Below, piece by piece: positions 1 to 11,881 of a stretch of DNA of 64,000 nt (the first letter of the stretch is position 1; every line of letters starts with the position of its first letter). The DNA comes from Siderastrea radians. Lineage: Eukaryota > Cnidaria > Anthozoa > Scleractinia > Rhizangiidae. The position numbers and the translations under genes were made by a program. Location: positions 7,929,537 to 7,993,536 of the forward strand of contig OZ024894.1 of NCBI GenBank assembly GCA_964017195.1, written 5' to 3'. The notes beneath the pieces are model-generated. The model had not been told where the DNA came from and ran no database searches. It saw only the letters and a list, made by a program, of their open reading frames with translations.

Positions 1-1550
1 AACAGCAGTTCCTGTAATCTGATTGGCTAAGAAGATGGCAATTCATTGCAAAAGCCGGGGTGCAAATTTGATAATGCCGATTAACTGTAGTAACCTCGTG
101 CCTGTCCTGTGTTCAGAACGTTTCTAACGGTAGTTTAATACGGGAACTGCCAAATATCCAGCTGATTTTATCAAAACAACGAAATCCATAAAGGCGACCC
201 ACTTGGGTTAACCCTACATCCAATACTATATACTTCAGTTCGGTGATCTTTTTAATAATCACAAAGCAATCAAACGGAAATGAAGTGATTGGCGAGTGTT
301 GTTTTTCTTCTCAAACGTCGCTATCGTATTTAATTTAATGATACAGTAGCAGGCTCAGTGATTACATTGAGGCAACTGAGAAACTTAAAAAATATTCAAT
401 CTAGCCCAGTTTTTCTTTATCATGATACTGCATTGATTAATCATTAGTAGGTTAGGTCGTCGTTCATTAACCTTGGCGAAGAGAATTTGATAAAAATATG
501 ACAAATTTGAAAAAGCAAAATATGAAATGTTATGAGATTTTCTTTAATCAAAAACTGAAAAAAGCAATCACCATCAAAAGAAAGTACTGCTCAAAAGTTT
601 TCATTTGAATGGTCACCCTTAAGGATTTCCGACCATGGCACAGCTGCGGCAAAAGCTAGAACGACCTAGTTCAGCACAATAAACGGAACCACATGAAAGT
701 CCTGCTCAATAGTTTTGGGTCACAATTTAGGTTTTCGTCCAGACACTAACTATTCTATCCGGCCGCTACATGCACAGGTACACGTTTCAACTGTCTGAGC
801 TTGGACTCTGGTAGAGAGCGGGTAGAGAGGGGTTTCGCAGCTAAACCGGGTTTGGCTGCGTGCCAGCTCTGTATCACGAAAACAGAATCACGAGTTTGCT
901 TTAGCTTGTACACCTAAACTGTTTGGTGTCTTTTAGCGCTGGTCAGATGTTTTAAAGACCATATGGCATATAGGAAAGATAGACAAGTCAAGTGAGACTC
1001 AGCAAATAAAAAAGATGTATCGTTTCATTTCTTTATGCTAAATGGTGAATGTGTTTCTTATTTCCTGCACTCAGTACGTAATTTCTATATCTTAGCAATC
1101 CAGTATTTTCCACGAATTCTCTTTAAATCAGTATCTTCACGATCTTATCGTGAAACACATTGGCCAATTGTTATGAAATTCGAAACGGGATGCGTGCGCC
1201 AGGAATTTTTCCCGCAGGGCAGAAAGGAAGTTATAAGGATCGTTGTTCGTGAGGGGAGGCAACATCGCAAACAACACCGAGCCAAAAACTCGCTTAAAAA
1301 TGGCCACGAACGCAAAGACAAGCGAAGTTGATTTCCACAGTTCTGGCTATTTAGCATTTTGAGAATAAAAGTGAATTTCCCATACAAAGTCTTAAAATCG
1401 AGAATACCGCTTAGACTTCGTCAGTTTCACTGTAATTTTTTAAATACTTTTTATCAGTCTCCAAATGCACCATTCTATTCGTGAGACAAGAATCGCCACT
1501 GAAAATAAATGTCACTAGAATCCCTAGTCTGCAGTGACAGAACCAGCTTG
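1..1550. repeat. Non-coding tandem-duplicated block, copy A
   Basis: This stretch aligns nearly end to end, in the same orientation, with 6119-7640. Over the first 300 bases I count about 16 differences, roughly 95% identity by eye. No coding exon was recognised in it. It lies downstream (minus strand) of the distal formin exon and would be intronic. It includes diverged monomers of the roughly 105-bp satellite at about 575-755. Similarity stops near 1540-1550. Confidence 0.85.
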
Positions 1551-2274
1551 CTTTGCTGAAAAATAGGCGTCTTTCGAAGTTTCTGCCAACCTGACTTTTC
1601 CATATCTTTGGTATCATTAAATAACTAACTTCGAAGAGCGAAATGTTCTTGGTGCTACATAAGTCGAGATAAGATTGCAAATGACGCCGTCAACGTACAG
1701 GTTTGAAAGAAGATATTTTGGGCCAAGAGGTTACGGTCCGCTGGTTACAAACATCGATATAAAGATAAGGAAATGCAAAGCAGTTCAATGATCAAAGTGA
1801 GGCGTGGTAGATCGTGAAGTTTCCTCAGTATTCCTTTCCACAAAACATCGTTTAATTTACAGATGACCAAGTGGGGTAAAGAGCAAGTACACGTACCAAT
1901 CGCCCTAATATATAAAGGAAGTTCCGAAGAATGGATGGCGGAAATAAATGTTTCAATTAATAAGTTAACAACAATTCTTTTCATCAAGTTGGTTATCTTT
2001 ATCATGAAACAGTTATTCCAGTCAATCTCGTTGTAAACTCAAAGCTATGAGCTCGTCATCTACGTTGTAGCTAACGATCTTTTTCGTGGAATGATTGTTA
2101 AACAACCACGATTTTATTCATTAAAACTCTTTGACCACCTACACAAAATTGTCTTGAAATGTCATGTACGGTTTCAAAGTCTAAAGGCGTAGACTTATAC
2201 ACGTGCACCAAAACAAACAAACAAACAAACAAACAAACAAACAGAGAAAAAACACCCACCCACCTAAACTGCCA

Positions 2275-2588
2275 GCAGTCTCTCTTTTGCTCTAAAATCC
2301 GTGCCGTCGCGAGCACGATATTTGAGCGGCGAGCGGCGAAGTCGAGAGTAGCGCGGGCGGGAGAGCGAGCGAAGAGCGAAAAGAGAGTCTGCCCTGCTTT
2401 CATACTGCATTTCTGAAGCCCTTTAACAGTTCGCATCAATGACAGGACACTCCCATTTCGCTCTTCGCTTGCTCTCCCGCCCACGCTACTCGCGGCTTGG
2501 CCGCTCGCCACTCGAACTGATGACGAATATCGTACTTGCGGCTTCGCTGCTCGTCCCGCACGGAATTTTAGAGCAAAAGAGAGACTGC
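2275..2588. mobile_element. Foldback MITE with GCAGTCTCTC termini
   Basis: The ends are a long inverted repeat: GCAGTCTCTCTTTTGCTCTA at the left is answered by its complement at the right, and the arms continue inward through a GC-rich section rich in GAGCG/CGCTC. No clear target duplication was found and there is no coding capacity. Confidence 0.7.
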
Positions 2589-3215
2589 TCGCAATCTACC
2601 ACCCACCCAAACGAACAAAGAAACAAACAGAACAAAAAAACACAAACAAGCACTTTCGAGTTCCGACTTCCAGGAACTTCTGGGTTCTAGCTTCCGCCGT
2701 CCGAGTTACGTAATTCTAAGTTCCGCCTTTCAAATAGAGATCTTAGAAACACTACCGAAAGCTATTTGAAGAGGGGTATGAAATCAAATCCTGAGTTTTC
2801 AGATTTTCAGCCAGGCTAGCTAAAGGGAGATTGCCGCAGGGGAGATCTAGAAAAACCGGAGCTGAATACGTGAAGTGTCTTAAATAAATAAATAAATGAA
2901 TAAATAAAGGCGTGGTATTGATTGCACCGCCACTATTCATTGAATAGTGGGGGTGACATTACATCCCTCAATAACGGAACGCATTTTCACTGATGGATGG
3001 CCGTGTTTTCGCACGGTCATGCACGTCGCTGGTTGCTGCCCTAATTAAAATTGGAATCTAGTTCCCCAAGAAAATATTAAATTCGCTGAAGCTATGTCAG
3101 GTCATGAAAAGTTATATACGATGTATTTTTGGACCCAGATAATCTGAAATAGTCCATATCATCTGGCATTGTTCATCTGTGTAATCTGACATGGGCACAA
3201 TCATATGCTCCTGGC

Positions 3216-3325
3216 ACAATTTGTGGCCATTTAAGTGAGCTTTGGGTTCGAGGTGTCGAGACGGAAACAACACCTCGAGCAACTTCGAACCTAAAACTCA
3301 CTTTGGCCACAGTTTGCGCCCAAAT
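3216..3325. repeat. Near-palindromic hairpin
   Basis: A stretch reading GTGAGCTTTGGGTTCGAGGT is answered about 40 bases later by its diverged complement, with a GACACCTCG/CGAGGTGTC core. It could form an imperfect hairpin of about 110 bases. It is probably a foldback element remnant. Confidence 0.55.
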
Positions 3326-5382
3326 TACACAGAAAATACAAAAGACAATCCCATTTTGAGGGCCGTGGTGGTATATTCCCGCAACATGGCTCTATTTTAG
3401 CTTTTTGTGACCCTAAGTGAAATTAATTCCCATACCAAGTCTATACTTACTAATCGAGAATTCCGGTTACGGAAGTTTAACGTCCAATTTTCAAAAATCA
3501 GCAAACAGATATGAATACAAACTTCTTTAACGGAGTTTTAAAGGAGTTTGATGACCAAACTAGTATTGAGAAAACAATCTTTGATCAGACCTTTCGCAAG
3601 AAACAATGACACAATATTTCGCCAAAATATGTTGCTATTCCAACAAAAATACTCCTTTACTAGAAGAAGTAAATTAAGTGTTGAAACTGATTGGAGTATT
3701 TTATGCTCTTTTGTCAATATTAAGCACAGATTTTGACTTTAGCAACCTGCAAAAAGCTGTCCAGGGCAGGCGAGTTATCCCCACCTGAAGCGACGCGTTT
3801 ACAAGAGAAAAGTTGTCTCAGCTAGGGCTAAAGAAACCTAGCGCTAGGGAAACCTTAGCTGCCTTGTAAACAAGGCAACGAAGAAAAGAAGAAACATGGT
3901 AGTACTGCCTTCGTGCCAGGATAACCCCGTACAGGCCCCAAAATATGCAAATTTTAAAAATCCCTTTGGAGTTGGTAGGCGCAGCACAAACCTAACTCAT
4001 ATGCATGAAGCCTACCAAAAATACTGTAAACAACAACGAGAGGTAACGTGATGACGCAAAATAACATATATATTTTTTCAATATTCTGGGCCAAAACAAA
4101 AACAGCAAGGGGGCGACGCGATCTTGTAAAATCGATGAAATGTTAATCGGGCTCAACAGGAAACCTTTCATATGTTGACTAATAAGATAAATATGTGCTA
4201 AGCATTTGCTCAAGAATTAACGCTTCATTTTCTGAAAAGCCAATAAAAAACGCTTAGGTGAAAATGCCGCAAATGCCGTGGCACACCTCAGGATATCATC
4301 TATAGAGTCAGCAAAATATGGAACCACATTGCGCATCGCTACAGTAAACTGACAGACAAAACAATATTTTTCATTCTTTCAACCTCTTCTTGCTGTCAAT
4401 CGTTATATAACTGTAAACCACAGAAACCCAAACAATCCCAAATACATACAGATTTACGTTTAGGCCACGTTTAGAAGGTGAGTTCGACTTCAAATCATAA
4501 CCTAAATTACTTTCTGTAGACTTGTTTATTAGGATTATGGTAGAAAATGACCATTTTACGTCTGTGAAAGAATTTGCATGTTATGATACACTTCACTAAT
4601 TTCAGCTGCATGTTCATGCAAGGATCACGATATGTATTTTTCACCTAAAATGTTTTGTATTTTGTTAACTCGGAGTTGTGGATAAGTTTTAAACACATTT
4701 GACCTCTCTGAAAAAAGTTATTAAACTCGAATGGCTGAACGAAACGGTAAAAGGCTATATTTTTACAATGTTTATATGGTTGGGCAAAGATTGCTGTACG
4801 AAATACACTTCGGCAAAGCCCCGCGAAATTTCTAGCAGGCTCTCTGGAAATATATCTTCGCTAATTTACAAGTACGTGGCTTTTCTTAAGGATGCCTTGG
4901 CTATTTTAGCTGAGGGCACTATTCCAAGCAGTGTTGATGGTTTTGTCGTCACCAGGCTGAGAACAAAAGTTCACTCTGAGAAACGGGAAAAGGCTCTACT
5001 TGAAATGTTATTTACTGATCACTATATACGCAGGTACTTGAGGTACTTTTATTGCCCACCCGTCATTGATTAGCAACTATAATTTGTCATAAACACCATC
5101 CTCTAGGCATGTATTTATGTAAATCAATTGATTTGAAGAAATATCTGGCTATAACTTTCAAAATAAGAGCAAACTTCGGTTCAAGACGTTCCTGACAAAG
5201 ACAATTTTCTTAGCTTGCAATTCTATCTATACCTCCCCCCTATCAAGCAAACAAACGATCTCTAATGAGTCCATTTTACGTCAACGCCTGCTAATCTAAT
5301 CTCCATAATTGTCTTTAGACTACTTCATTCTTCAAGAACAACACCAAATATTAACTTAAAGAAAGGGAATAACTTTACCTAC

Positions 5383-5770
5383 CGGTTGCGAGATGTCTCG
5401 TTAGGGAGGTATCGTTAGCCATAAACTCTAATCCAGTGACATTGTTCATCACGGCCTTAATACATCGCACACATTCAAGTTGCAGAAAAGCATCGGAAAA
5501 CTTAGCCAGACCACGCTCGCTAAGTTTCTCTAGAACTTCAAACAATGACGAAAGCCCTCCAAGCTCTAAAAACTCCGTCAGCCACTCTTTCGAACAGCTT
5601 TCAAGTTTTGTGATCAAGCTTGAGTACGTTTTGAGGGACGGAATTCTCACAAACTTGATAAATAGCTCAGGTTCAATCTCCGATAAATTTTGAAGATCAA
5701 TTTCACCGTCCATTTGGTCTAGGTTGCCGAAACCGGCCTTCAGCGACATTTGCCTCCACAAGGACTTCAT
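5383..5770 (-). CDS. INF2-like formin, alternative first coding exon (distal copy)
   Basis: This exon encodes the N-terminal part of a formin GBD/FH3 (DID) armadillo region, which in INF2-type formins holds the actin-assembling FH1-FH2 half autoinhibited. The translation carries the family hallmark in which an SERGLAKFSDAFLQLECVRC stretch is followed by IKAVMNNVTGLEF, very like human INF2. I start at the ATG at 5770, which aligns with the start of the second copy; no ATG is visible further upstream in frame. The exon is 388 nt and ends in phase 1 at an ACCG|GTAGGT donor. No second exon of the domain is visible between 1 and 5382, so the rest of the gene must lie left of the window. It is about 84% identical in protein to the copy at 7883-8270. 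The formin family call is firm; whether the orthologue is INF2 itself is less certain. Confidence 0.75.
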
Positions 5771-6118
5771 TCTGCACTTTGACTTTTCTACTGTGATCAA
5801 TAAAGCGACAACCTCTGGTAGCTCCTACGTTCGAACCTGCTTTAGGATTTTATATACTTGGCGCTATGCTCTAAATTCACTGTTTTTTCCTTGTCCTCCC
5901 GCACAATTATTTCCGGTCCACAAGAAGCTTTTGCCAAGTTATTCTATGGTGTAACACGTCTGTTCAGATTATAATTTCAGCTATGCCATAGGGTCATATA
6001 AGACTCTCTCACACGTAACCTGATTGAATATAAGTAGTTCACTTGAGACGAAAAGGTATGCAGCAGGTCGAATAGCGTGCTGACTGCGAGAAGGCGAAGT
6101 TGCCTGTGAGAAGGCAAA

Positions 6119-7640
6119 ACAACAGTTCCTGTAATCTGATTGGCTAAGAAGATGGCAATTTATTACAAAAGCAGGGGTGCAAATTTGATAATGCCGATTA
6201 ACTGTAGTAACCTCGTGCCTGTCCTGTGCTCACAACGTTTCTAACCGTATTTTAATACAGGAACTGCCAAATATCCAGCTGATTTTATCAAAACAACGAA
6301 ATCCATAAAGGCAACCCACTTGGGTTAACCCTACGACCAATACTCTATACTTCAGTTCGGTGATCTTTTTAATAATCACAAGGCAATCATACGGAAATGA
6401 AGAGATTGGCGAGTGTTGTTTTTATTGCTTTTCTTCTCAAACGTCGCTATCGTATTTAATTTAATGATACAGTAGCAGGCTCAGTGATTACGTTGAGGCA
6501 ACTGAGAAACTTAAAAAATATTCAATCTAGCCCAGTTTTTCTTTATCACGATACTGTATTGATTAATCATTAGTAGGTCAGGTCGTCGTTCATTAACCTT
6601 GGCAAAGAGAATTTGATAAAAATATGAAAAATTTGAAAAAATAAAACATGAAATGTTATGAGATTTTCTTTAATCAAAAACTGAAAAAAGCAATCACCAT
6701 CAAAAGAAAATACTGCTCAAAAGTTTTCATTTGAATGGTCACACTTAACGATTTCCGACCATGGCACCGCTGCGGCAAAAGCTAGAACGACCTAGTTCAG
6801 CACAAGAAACGGAACCACATGAAAGTCCTGCTCAATAGTTTTGGGTCACAATTTAGGTTTTCGTCCACACACTAACTAGACTATCCGGCCTCTACATGCA
6901 CAGGGACATGTTTCACAGGATTTCTGAGGTGGACTCTGGTAGAGAGCGGGTAGAGAGGGCGTATTTGGTTTGGCTGCGTGCCAGTTCTGTATCACGAAAA
7001 CAGAATCACGAGTTTGCTTGAGCTTGTACATCTAAACTGTTTGGTGTCTTTTAGCGCTGGTCAGATTTTTTCTTTATGCTAAATGGTGAACGAGTTTCTT
7101 ATTTCCTGCACTCAGTACGTAATTTCTATACCTTAGCAATCCAGTATTTTCCACGAATTCTCTTTAAATCAGTATCTTCACGATCTTTTCGTAAAACACA
7201 TTGGCATTGTTATGAAATTAGAATTAACCGCAATACCAGATTGTTATTGTATCAAAAGGGATACGCGCGCCATGAATTTTGCCCTCAGGGCAGAAAGGAA
7301 GTTGTAACGCTCGGTGTTCTTGAGGGGAAGTAACATCGCGAACAGCACCGAGCCAAAAACTCGCTTGAAAATGTTCACGAACACAAAAACAACCCCACAC
7401 TGAGGTAAGCGAAGTTCATTTCCACAGTCCTGGCTAATTAGCATTTTGAGAACAAAAGTGAATTTCCCATACAAAGTCTTAAAATCGAGAATACCGCTTA
7501 GACTTCGTCAGTTTCACCTAATTTTTTAAATACTTTTTATCAGTCTCCAAATGCACCAGTCTATTCGTGAGACAAGAATCGCCACTAAAAATAAATGTCA
7601 CTAGAATCCCTACTGAGTCTGCAGTGACAGAACCAGTTTA
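6119..7640. repeat. Non-coding tandem-duplicated block, copy B
   Basis: This is the partner of 1-1550. Small indels distinguish the two, for example an extra stretch at about 6418-6430 and deletions near 6930-6960 and 7065. It ends about 240 bases from the proximal formin exon. In copy A the equivalent gap to the distal exon is about 3.8 kb, so copy A has gained insertions or copy B has lost DNA. Diverged satellite monomers lie at about 6695-6870. Confidence 0.85.
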
Positions 7641-7882
7641 ACAACGAATGATTGGAGTGTGTTGATTAAAAATGATAATAATAATTTAAAAAAAACAACA
7701 ATTAAAATAAATCACTTTATTCATTCACGCCTCTCATTTAGCCAATTATGATGAAACTGCCCCTTTTTCAAATGGTTTTCAACGTCGGTCTAATAGACTA
7801 ACCACTGAACATTCTTCATTTACAACACAAAAATCAGCCGCGAGTTTCAATAGAAATCTTGGAAAAAAGTAATTTAACTTAC

Positions 7883-8270
7883 CTGTTGCAAGTTGATTCG
7901 TTAGCGAAGGGTGATTAGTAATAAACTCCAACCCAGTTACATTGTTCATCACAGCTTTGATGCATCGCACACATTCAAGCTGCAGAAAAGCGTCGGAAAA
8001 CTTACTCAGACCACGCTCACTGAGTTTCTCAAGAACTTCAAACAGCGCTGAAAACCCTCCAAGCACCAAAAACTCCGTCAGCCATTTTTTGGAGCACCCT
8101 TCAAGTTTCGCAATCAGACTCGTGTAGGTTTTTAAGGAGGGAATTCGCACAAACTTTATGAAGAGCTCTGGCTCAACTTCCTTTAGATTGTGCAGGTCAA
8201 TTTCGCCGTCTAGATGATCCTCGCTGCCTAAAACTCCAGCAGTTGCTAGCTTTCTCCATCTTTGCGACAT
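7883..8270 (-). CDS. INF2-like formin, alternative first coding exon (proximal copy)
   Basis: This is the second copy of the formin GBD/FH3 N-terminal exon. It is also 388 nt, opens with an MSQRWRK start at 8270 (compare the basic, Trp-containing N-terminus of human INF2) and ends in phase 1 at a consensus CAG|GTAAGT donor. The conserved SERGLSKFSDAFLQLECVRC block and the following VMNNVTGLEF are intact. A longer in-frame reading extends upstream to 8372, but homology with the other copy begins at 8270. No exon 2 is visible between 5770 and 7883. Both copies therefore probably splice to the same downstream exons left of the window, as alternative first exons with separate promoters. A tandem gene duplicate that lost its body is the other possibility. 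The sequence differences are largely silent or conservative, so both copies look selected. Confidence 0.75.
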
Positions 8271-9208
8271 GTTGACAATTGTCAAGTAGCAGTCATTGAT
8301 AGTTTCTGGAGGTGTGTTCAAATGAACGTAACTATATATGCAAACAGGTCTATGCCCGAGCTCCTTTGTCAACCCACGAACCTGTTTCCGGTTGTTAAAA
8401 GGCCCCTTAACAATCCTATTTTTAGCTTCTGAGAGTTCGCACGTATCGGCTACGTAGCGATTTGCATAACAGTGTTAAAAACAATTTCTTTTTTATCAAT
8501 GATGTGGGTACAGGTCAGTTGGCGTTTTACCAGGGTTAAGAAGGACTTGAGCGAGAAACGTCTGCTTGCTGGAAACCTATCCCCCTGATCTCAATGATGG
8601 TTTTAGGGTAGGGTTTCAATCCCTCTCTTCCTTTCTGGCTTTAAGAAAATCAAGTCCGAAGGGTTAAATTTGCTCTGTAGTTGGAACACCAATCTCTCCC
8701 CCCCCCTTCGGCTTCCCTGCTAACAACTGCACACAGAATAGTGTGATTCTAACACTACACAGCTTCAAATCTCTTGATTGAAAGCAATCCAGCCAGTTTT
8801 TCTTAGGGACTGCCGAGGGAAACACGCGACACTCGCGAATATAAATACGTGTACAACTCGAAAAGTGCTCAGGAGATTAGAGATTTGCTTTCCCAGTTAT
8901 CGCGTGTGTCCACATTAACCTCTTCGATTCCTTTCTGAGAGAAACAAGGAACTAGGCTGCTCCACGAGATAGATTTTACAGTAGTTTCGTCGTTGACTTG
9001 AAGTACGTGTTCTAGAACATAAACCGAAAGTTAGAAGGGCAATATCATATGCTACACAGCCGACTACGTTTATCTCGCTACTTCCTCAAGACCGGAAGTC
9101 ATTGGCTATTGGTGCCCATGCCTCTGGGTGAGATTGAGGCCTGGATCCTTAGCCATATTGCGACATTTCTCGTAACACATGTTGTCGATTGTGGAAGGAA
9201 GTTAGACT
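8271..9208. promoter_or_regulatory. Intergenic region between formin proximal exon and DPH3
   Basis: The region separates divergent starts at 8270 (minus) and 9209 (plus) and has no open frame of note. It should hold the promoters of the proximal formin exon and of DPH3, but I see no convincing TATA box and name no specific site. Confidence 0.4.
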
Positions 9209-11402
9209 ATGGCTGTATTTCACGACGAAGTAGAAATCGAAGATTTTGAATACGACGAGGAATCCGAGACTTATTTCTACCCATGCCCTTGCGGTGACCA
9301 GTTTCAGATTACAAAGGTTAGAGAGGAACTTTTAATCACACGAAACAGCAGTTTGTATAACTCGCATTGCAAACAGACCTTTTAGTTTTTAAATCACTCG
9401 GAGGTAAACGTGATAAAACGTGATAATTTCTTTTGCTTGTTTTAGTTAATAAATGGTGGGTATTTCCTCAGAGGCAGTAACACATTGCTGGTGTAGGAGG
9501 TGTTCGCAAACGAGATGAGATGATGTGCTGAAAAAGTTAAGCTTAGGATGATAATTTTTTCTTGAAAATAAAAATAACCTTATTCTTACTCGATTCTTTC
9601 TCTGCATTTTATCAACAGCAAGAATTAGAAAATGGTGAAGATGTAGCCCGTTGTCCAAGTTGTTCCTTGATTGTGCGAGTAATCTATGATCTGGTTAGTC
9701 ATTTTGAAGTTATTCATAACACTTTTAAAATGGTAATTCTCAACATACAATGTAGAGTGTGTACATTATGCGAGCCAGCGAGGCATGCGAGCCATGCGAG
9801 TCAACATGCGAGGCGTGCGAGCCATTCATGCGAGGCATGCGAGTCACGTGAAATAACTGTCACGTCACGACTTGAAAGTCTAATGGAAACTATGAAACTA
9901 ATCTCTGGAAGGGACTCTGTGGGTCACTCCCATATCTTTGGTCAGCGGATTATCTATGATTATTTATTTATTTACTTATTTATTTATTTATTTATTTATA
10001 AAAGTACAAGTGGCGGACAAAAGTTTTCATCTCTCTCGAGTTCCTTGTTTAGTTGTTTAACTTATTCCCTCAAATCATAAATATTATTGGAAACTTAACG
10101 TCTTCCCTTGACCAACCATTCTTTCCAGAATCGTTATGCTTTATAGTCTACGATGGTTGTCAGTTTACTTGTGGCAAACTCTCGCGATTTTGCCTGCCAA
10201 AGAAACCATCATCTATGCAGGGTATTGCATTTCGATTACATTGAGAGCTGGATGGCAGATTTTTTTAAAGCCCAATGCCAATATACAAATTCATTTCTCC
10301 TTTCAGTCTTTAAGTGTTTCCTGTAGCCTATGACTAGTTTAGAGAATGCGTTTAAAATTCAAGACTGAATTTCTCTTTCGTTATCACTTCCTTCATTCTC
10401 ACAACCTTTCCATGGATCTGAACAAGTGTATTGATACTCTGGGGAGAAATTTGATGCTGACTGGTGGGACTTAAAGGGTTAACACATCTGTACAATTTAT
10501 TAAACAAATTAGCGTCCCCAATGCTGCTTTCATGGCAAAGCTGTTTGCATGTCATTAAAGTCAACTTTCATTTTGTCAGAAACTTCACTAGTTACATATG
10601 AACTTGCGGATTAATTTTCAATTCTGATTAATTTTTCAATTTTTCAATACATGCAGTTGGTTACTAAATTAGGTTAATATGAACCACAATGAACTATATA
10701 TCTAGAGGTACAAGTGATTCAGTAAATCAAGATATTCCAAGGCTAAGTCTCTGTTCTTGCGTTAAATCTGGGTCAAAATACAATGTTATTTTTGATAGAT
10801 GAACAAAAAGGAACAATGGAGGAATTTTTTTAAATACAACAGGACGGGGAACTAATCAATTTGCCTCGAATGACTCGCATGGCTTGCTGGCTCGCAGTTT
10901 GTCAATACCCTTGTCAATACAATTAAGCATTGTAGTACAGTTGGAAGAATTTAAGTTTTGAAATAATATGATCTCTTTGTTGTTCATAACCAATCCGCCA
11001 ACAATTCTCCAGATACTGTAAGGTGCAATTATGTGGGAGAAACTACAGAATACCCCACGTTTTCAAAGTTATATCCCTGAGAAGGCTGGAAATCTTTTAG
11101 TTGACTTTGATTTGTGAATTTTTCTGGTTACCCGTAAAATAAGAGCTCAAATCACCTGGAGTGTTAACAAAAAGTTTGTTTCAAAGTCACTGGGTTATTT
11201 TTTCATAAATGATTTGTCTTCTACCTTCTGTACTAATAGTTATTCCGAAGCCCAGTATTGTTAAGAGTTTTTGGACTCACACCGTAAAACTTGGTGAACT
11301 CCCGACTATACCAATAACAATAATTATTGTTTTGGCACCTAGGAGGATTTCATGGTTGCAGAAGAAGTTGTTGCACCACCACCATTAATGGAGAAGGCTT
11401 AG
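9209..11402 (+). CDS. DPH3: DPH3 (diphthamide biosynthesis 3 / KTI11), CSL-type zinc-ribbon protein
   Basis: DPH3 is a small zinc/iron protein that donates electrons to the radical enzyme making diphthamide on elongation factor 2, and it also serves the Elongator tRNA-modification pathway. The exons are 9209-9316, 9619-9693 and 11343-11402, all joined in phase 0, giving 80 aa (human 82). The start [17 protein letters not shown] is almost the human N-terminus. The four metal-binding cysteines are present as CPCG (residues 26 and 28) and CPSC (residues 48 and 51), the second following ENGEDVAR. The last exon reads [10 protein letters not shown] and ends PPPLMEKA. The exons are too short to appear as long ORFs. 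Intron 2 is 1.65 kb and holds GCGAG-rich minisatellite DNA and an (ATTT)n run. The identification is very secure; the third exon rests on splice signal, phase and residue match. Confidence 0.92.
9768..9850. repeat. GCGAGCC/GCGAGTC minisatellite in DPH3 intron 2
   Basis: About nine degenerate copies of a roughly 9-base ATGCGAGCC-like unit lie in tandem. A diverged reverse-complement patch occurs at about 10863-10900, so the two could be the ends of a degraded inverted-repeat element. Confidence 0.6.
9959..10000. repeat. (TTTA)n microsatellite
   Basis: About ten TTTA units with one TTAC interruption, in DPH3 intron 2. Confidence 0.8.
10356..10490. repeat. Dispersed repeat family R (AATTTCTCCTTACAATATCA-type), fragment
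   Basis: This is one of many copies of a family recognisable by a CATTCTCA...GGAGAAATT(T/A)GATG...GGGACTTAAAGGGTTAAC order. Other copies are at 15766-15966, 37620-37845, 41350-41540, 51190-51300, 57060-57540 (several degraded), 59470-59700 and 60336-60548, in both orientations. Confidence 0.7.
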
Positions 11403-11881
11403 GCGACTTGACAGTGACAGTCACTATGGCGATATCCCATATCAGTAGTGACAGTTGACAACCAGACTGTGGCATATGTACAAGAACATGCTAGGAAGAC
11501 GCCAAATATAGAACACAATGAGTACATGACTCCAGTACTCTGGAATAACAAGTTGAACTGTGGCTGTCAAGTTGATAATGTGCAGATCACGCTGTTGTCA
11601 TGGATGCGTGACCTTCTTCTTGGGTGTTGGTGTTGAACTGTTTGTCACAGTTTCCTCACCTACCTGAACATTGCTTTAACAACACTCAGTTCTAAATAGT
11701 TGTGCAATAGGCGGATCCTTGCTGACGTCATTGTTTACATCTTGAAAATTGAAATTCATTTGATAAACAAAGAAAGATTATAACTAGAAAGAGCATTTAA
11801 TGTTTAATTAACATGCGAAGTTTGAAAGAAAAAGGATGGAAACTGGTTTCAAATGATGCTTTCAAAATTTACAACATTTAC

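Larger units (their letters stand above)
1551..5382. other. Formin intronic DNA unique to copy A, no recognised exon
   Basis: This 3.8-kb stretch has no counterpart beside the proximal exon. It contains an (ACAA)n run at 2213-2242, a foldback element at 2275-2588, an (AAAT)n run near 2880-2906 and a hairpin at 3216-3325. An open frame at 4768-5073 on the plus strand (101 codons from an ATG, ending CPPVID) matches no family I know. It may be chance or a remnant insertion. Confidence 0.6.

Noticed and set aside
10136..10244. Alternative DPH3 third exon (QFTCG-like reading)
   Set aside because: The residues look tempting, but the following residues do not fit the family. The exon at 11343 has a proper acceptor, correct phase and a fitting C-terminus.
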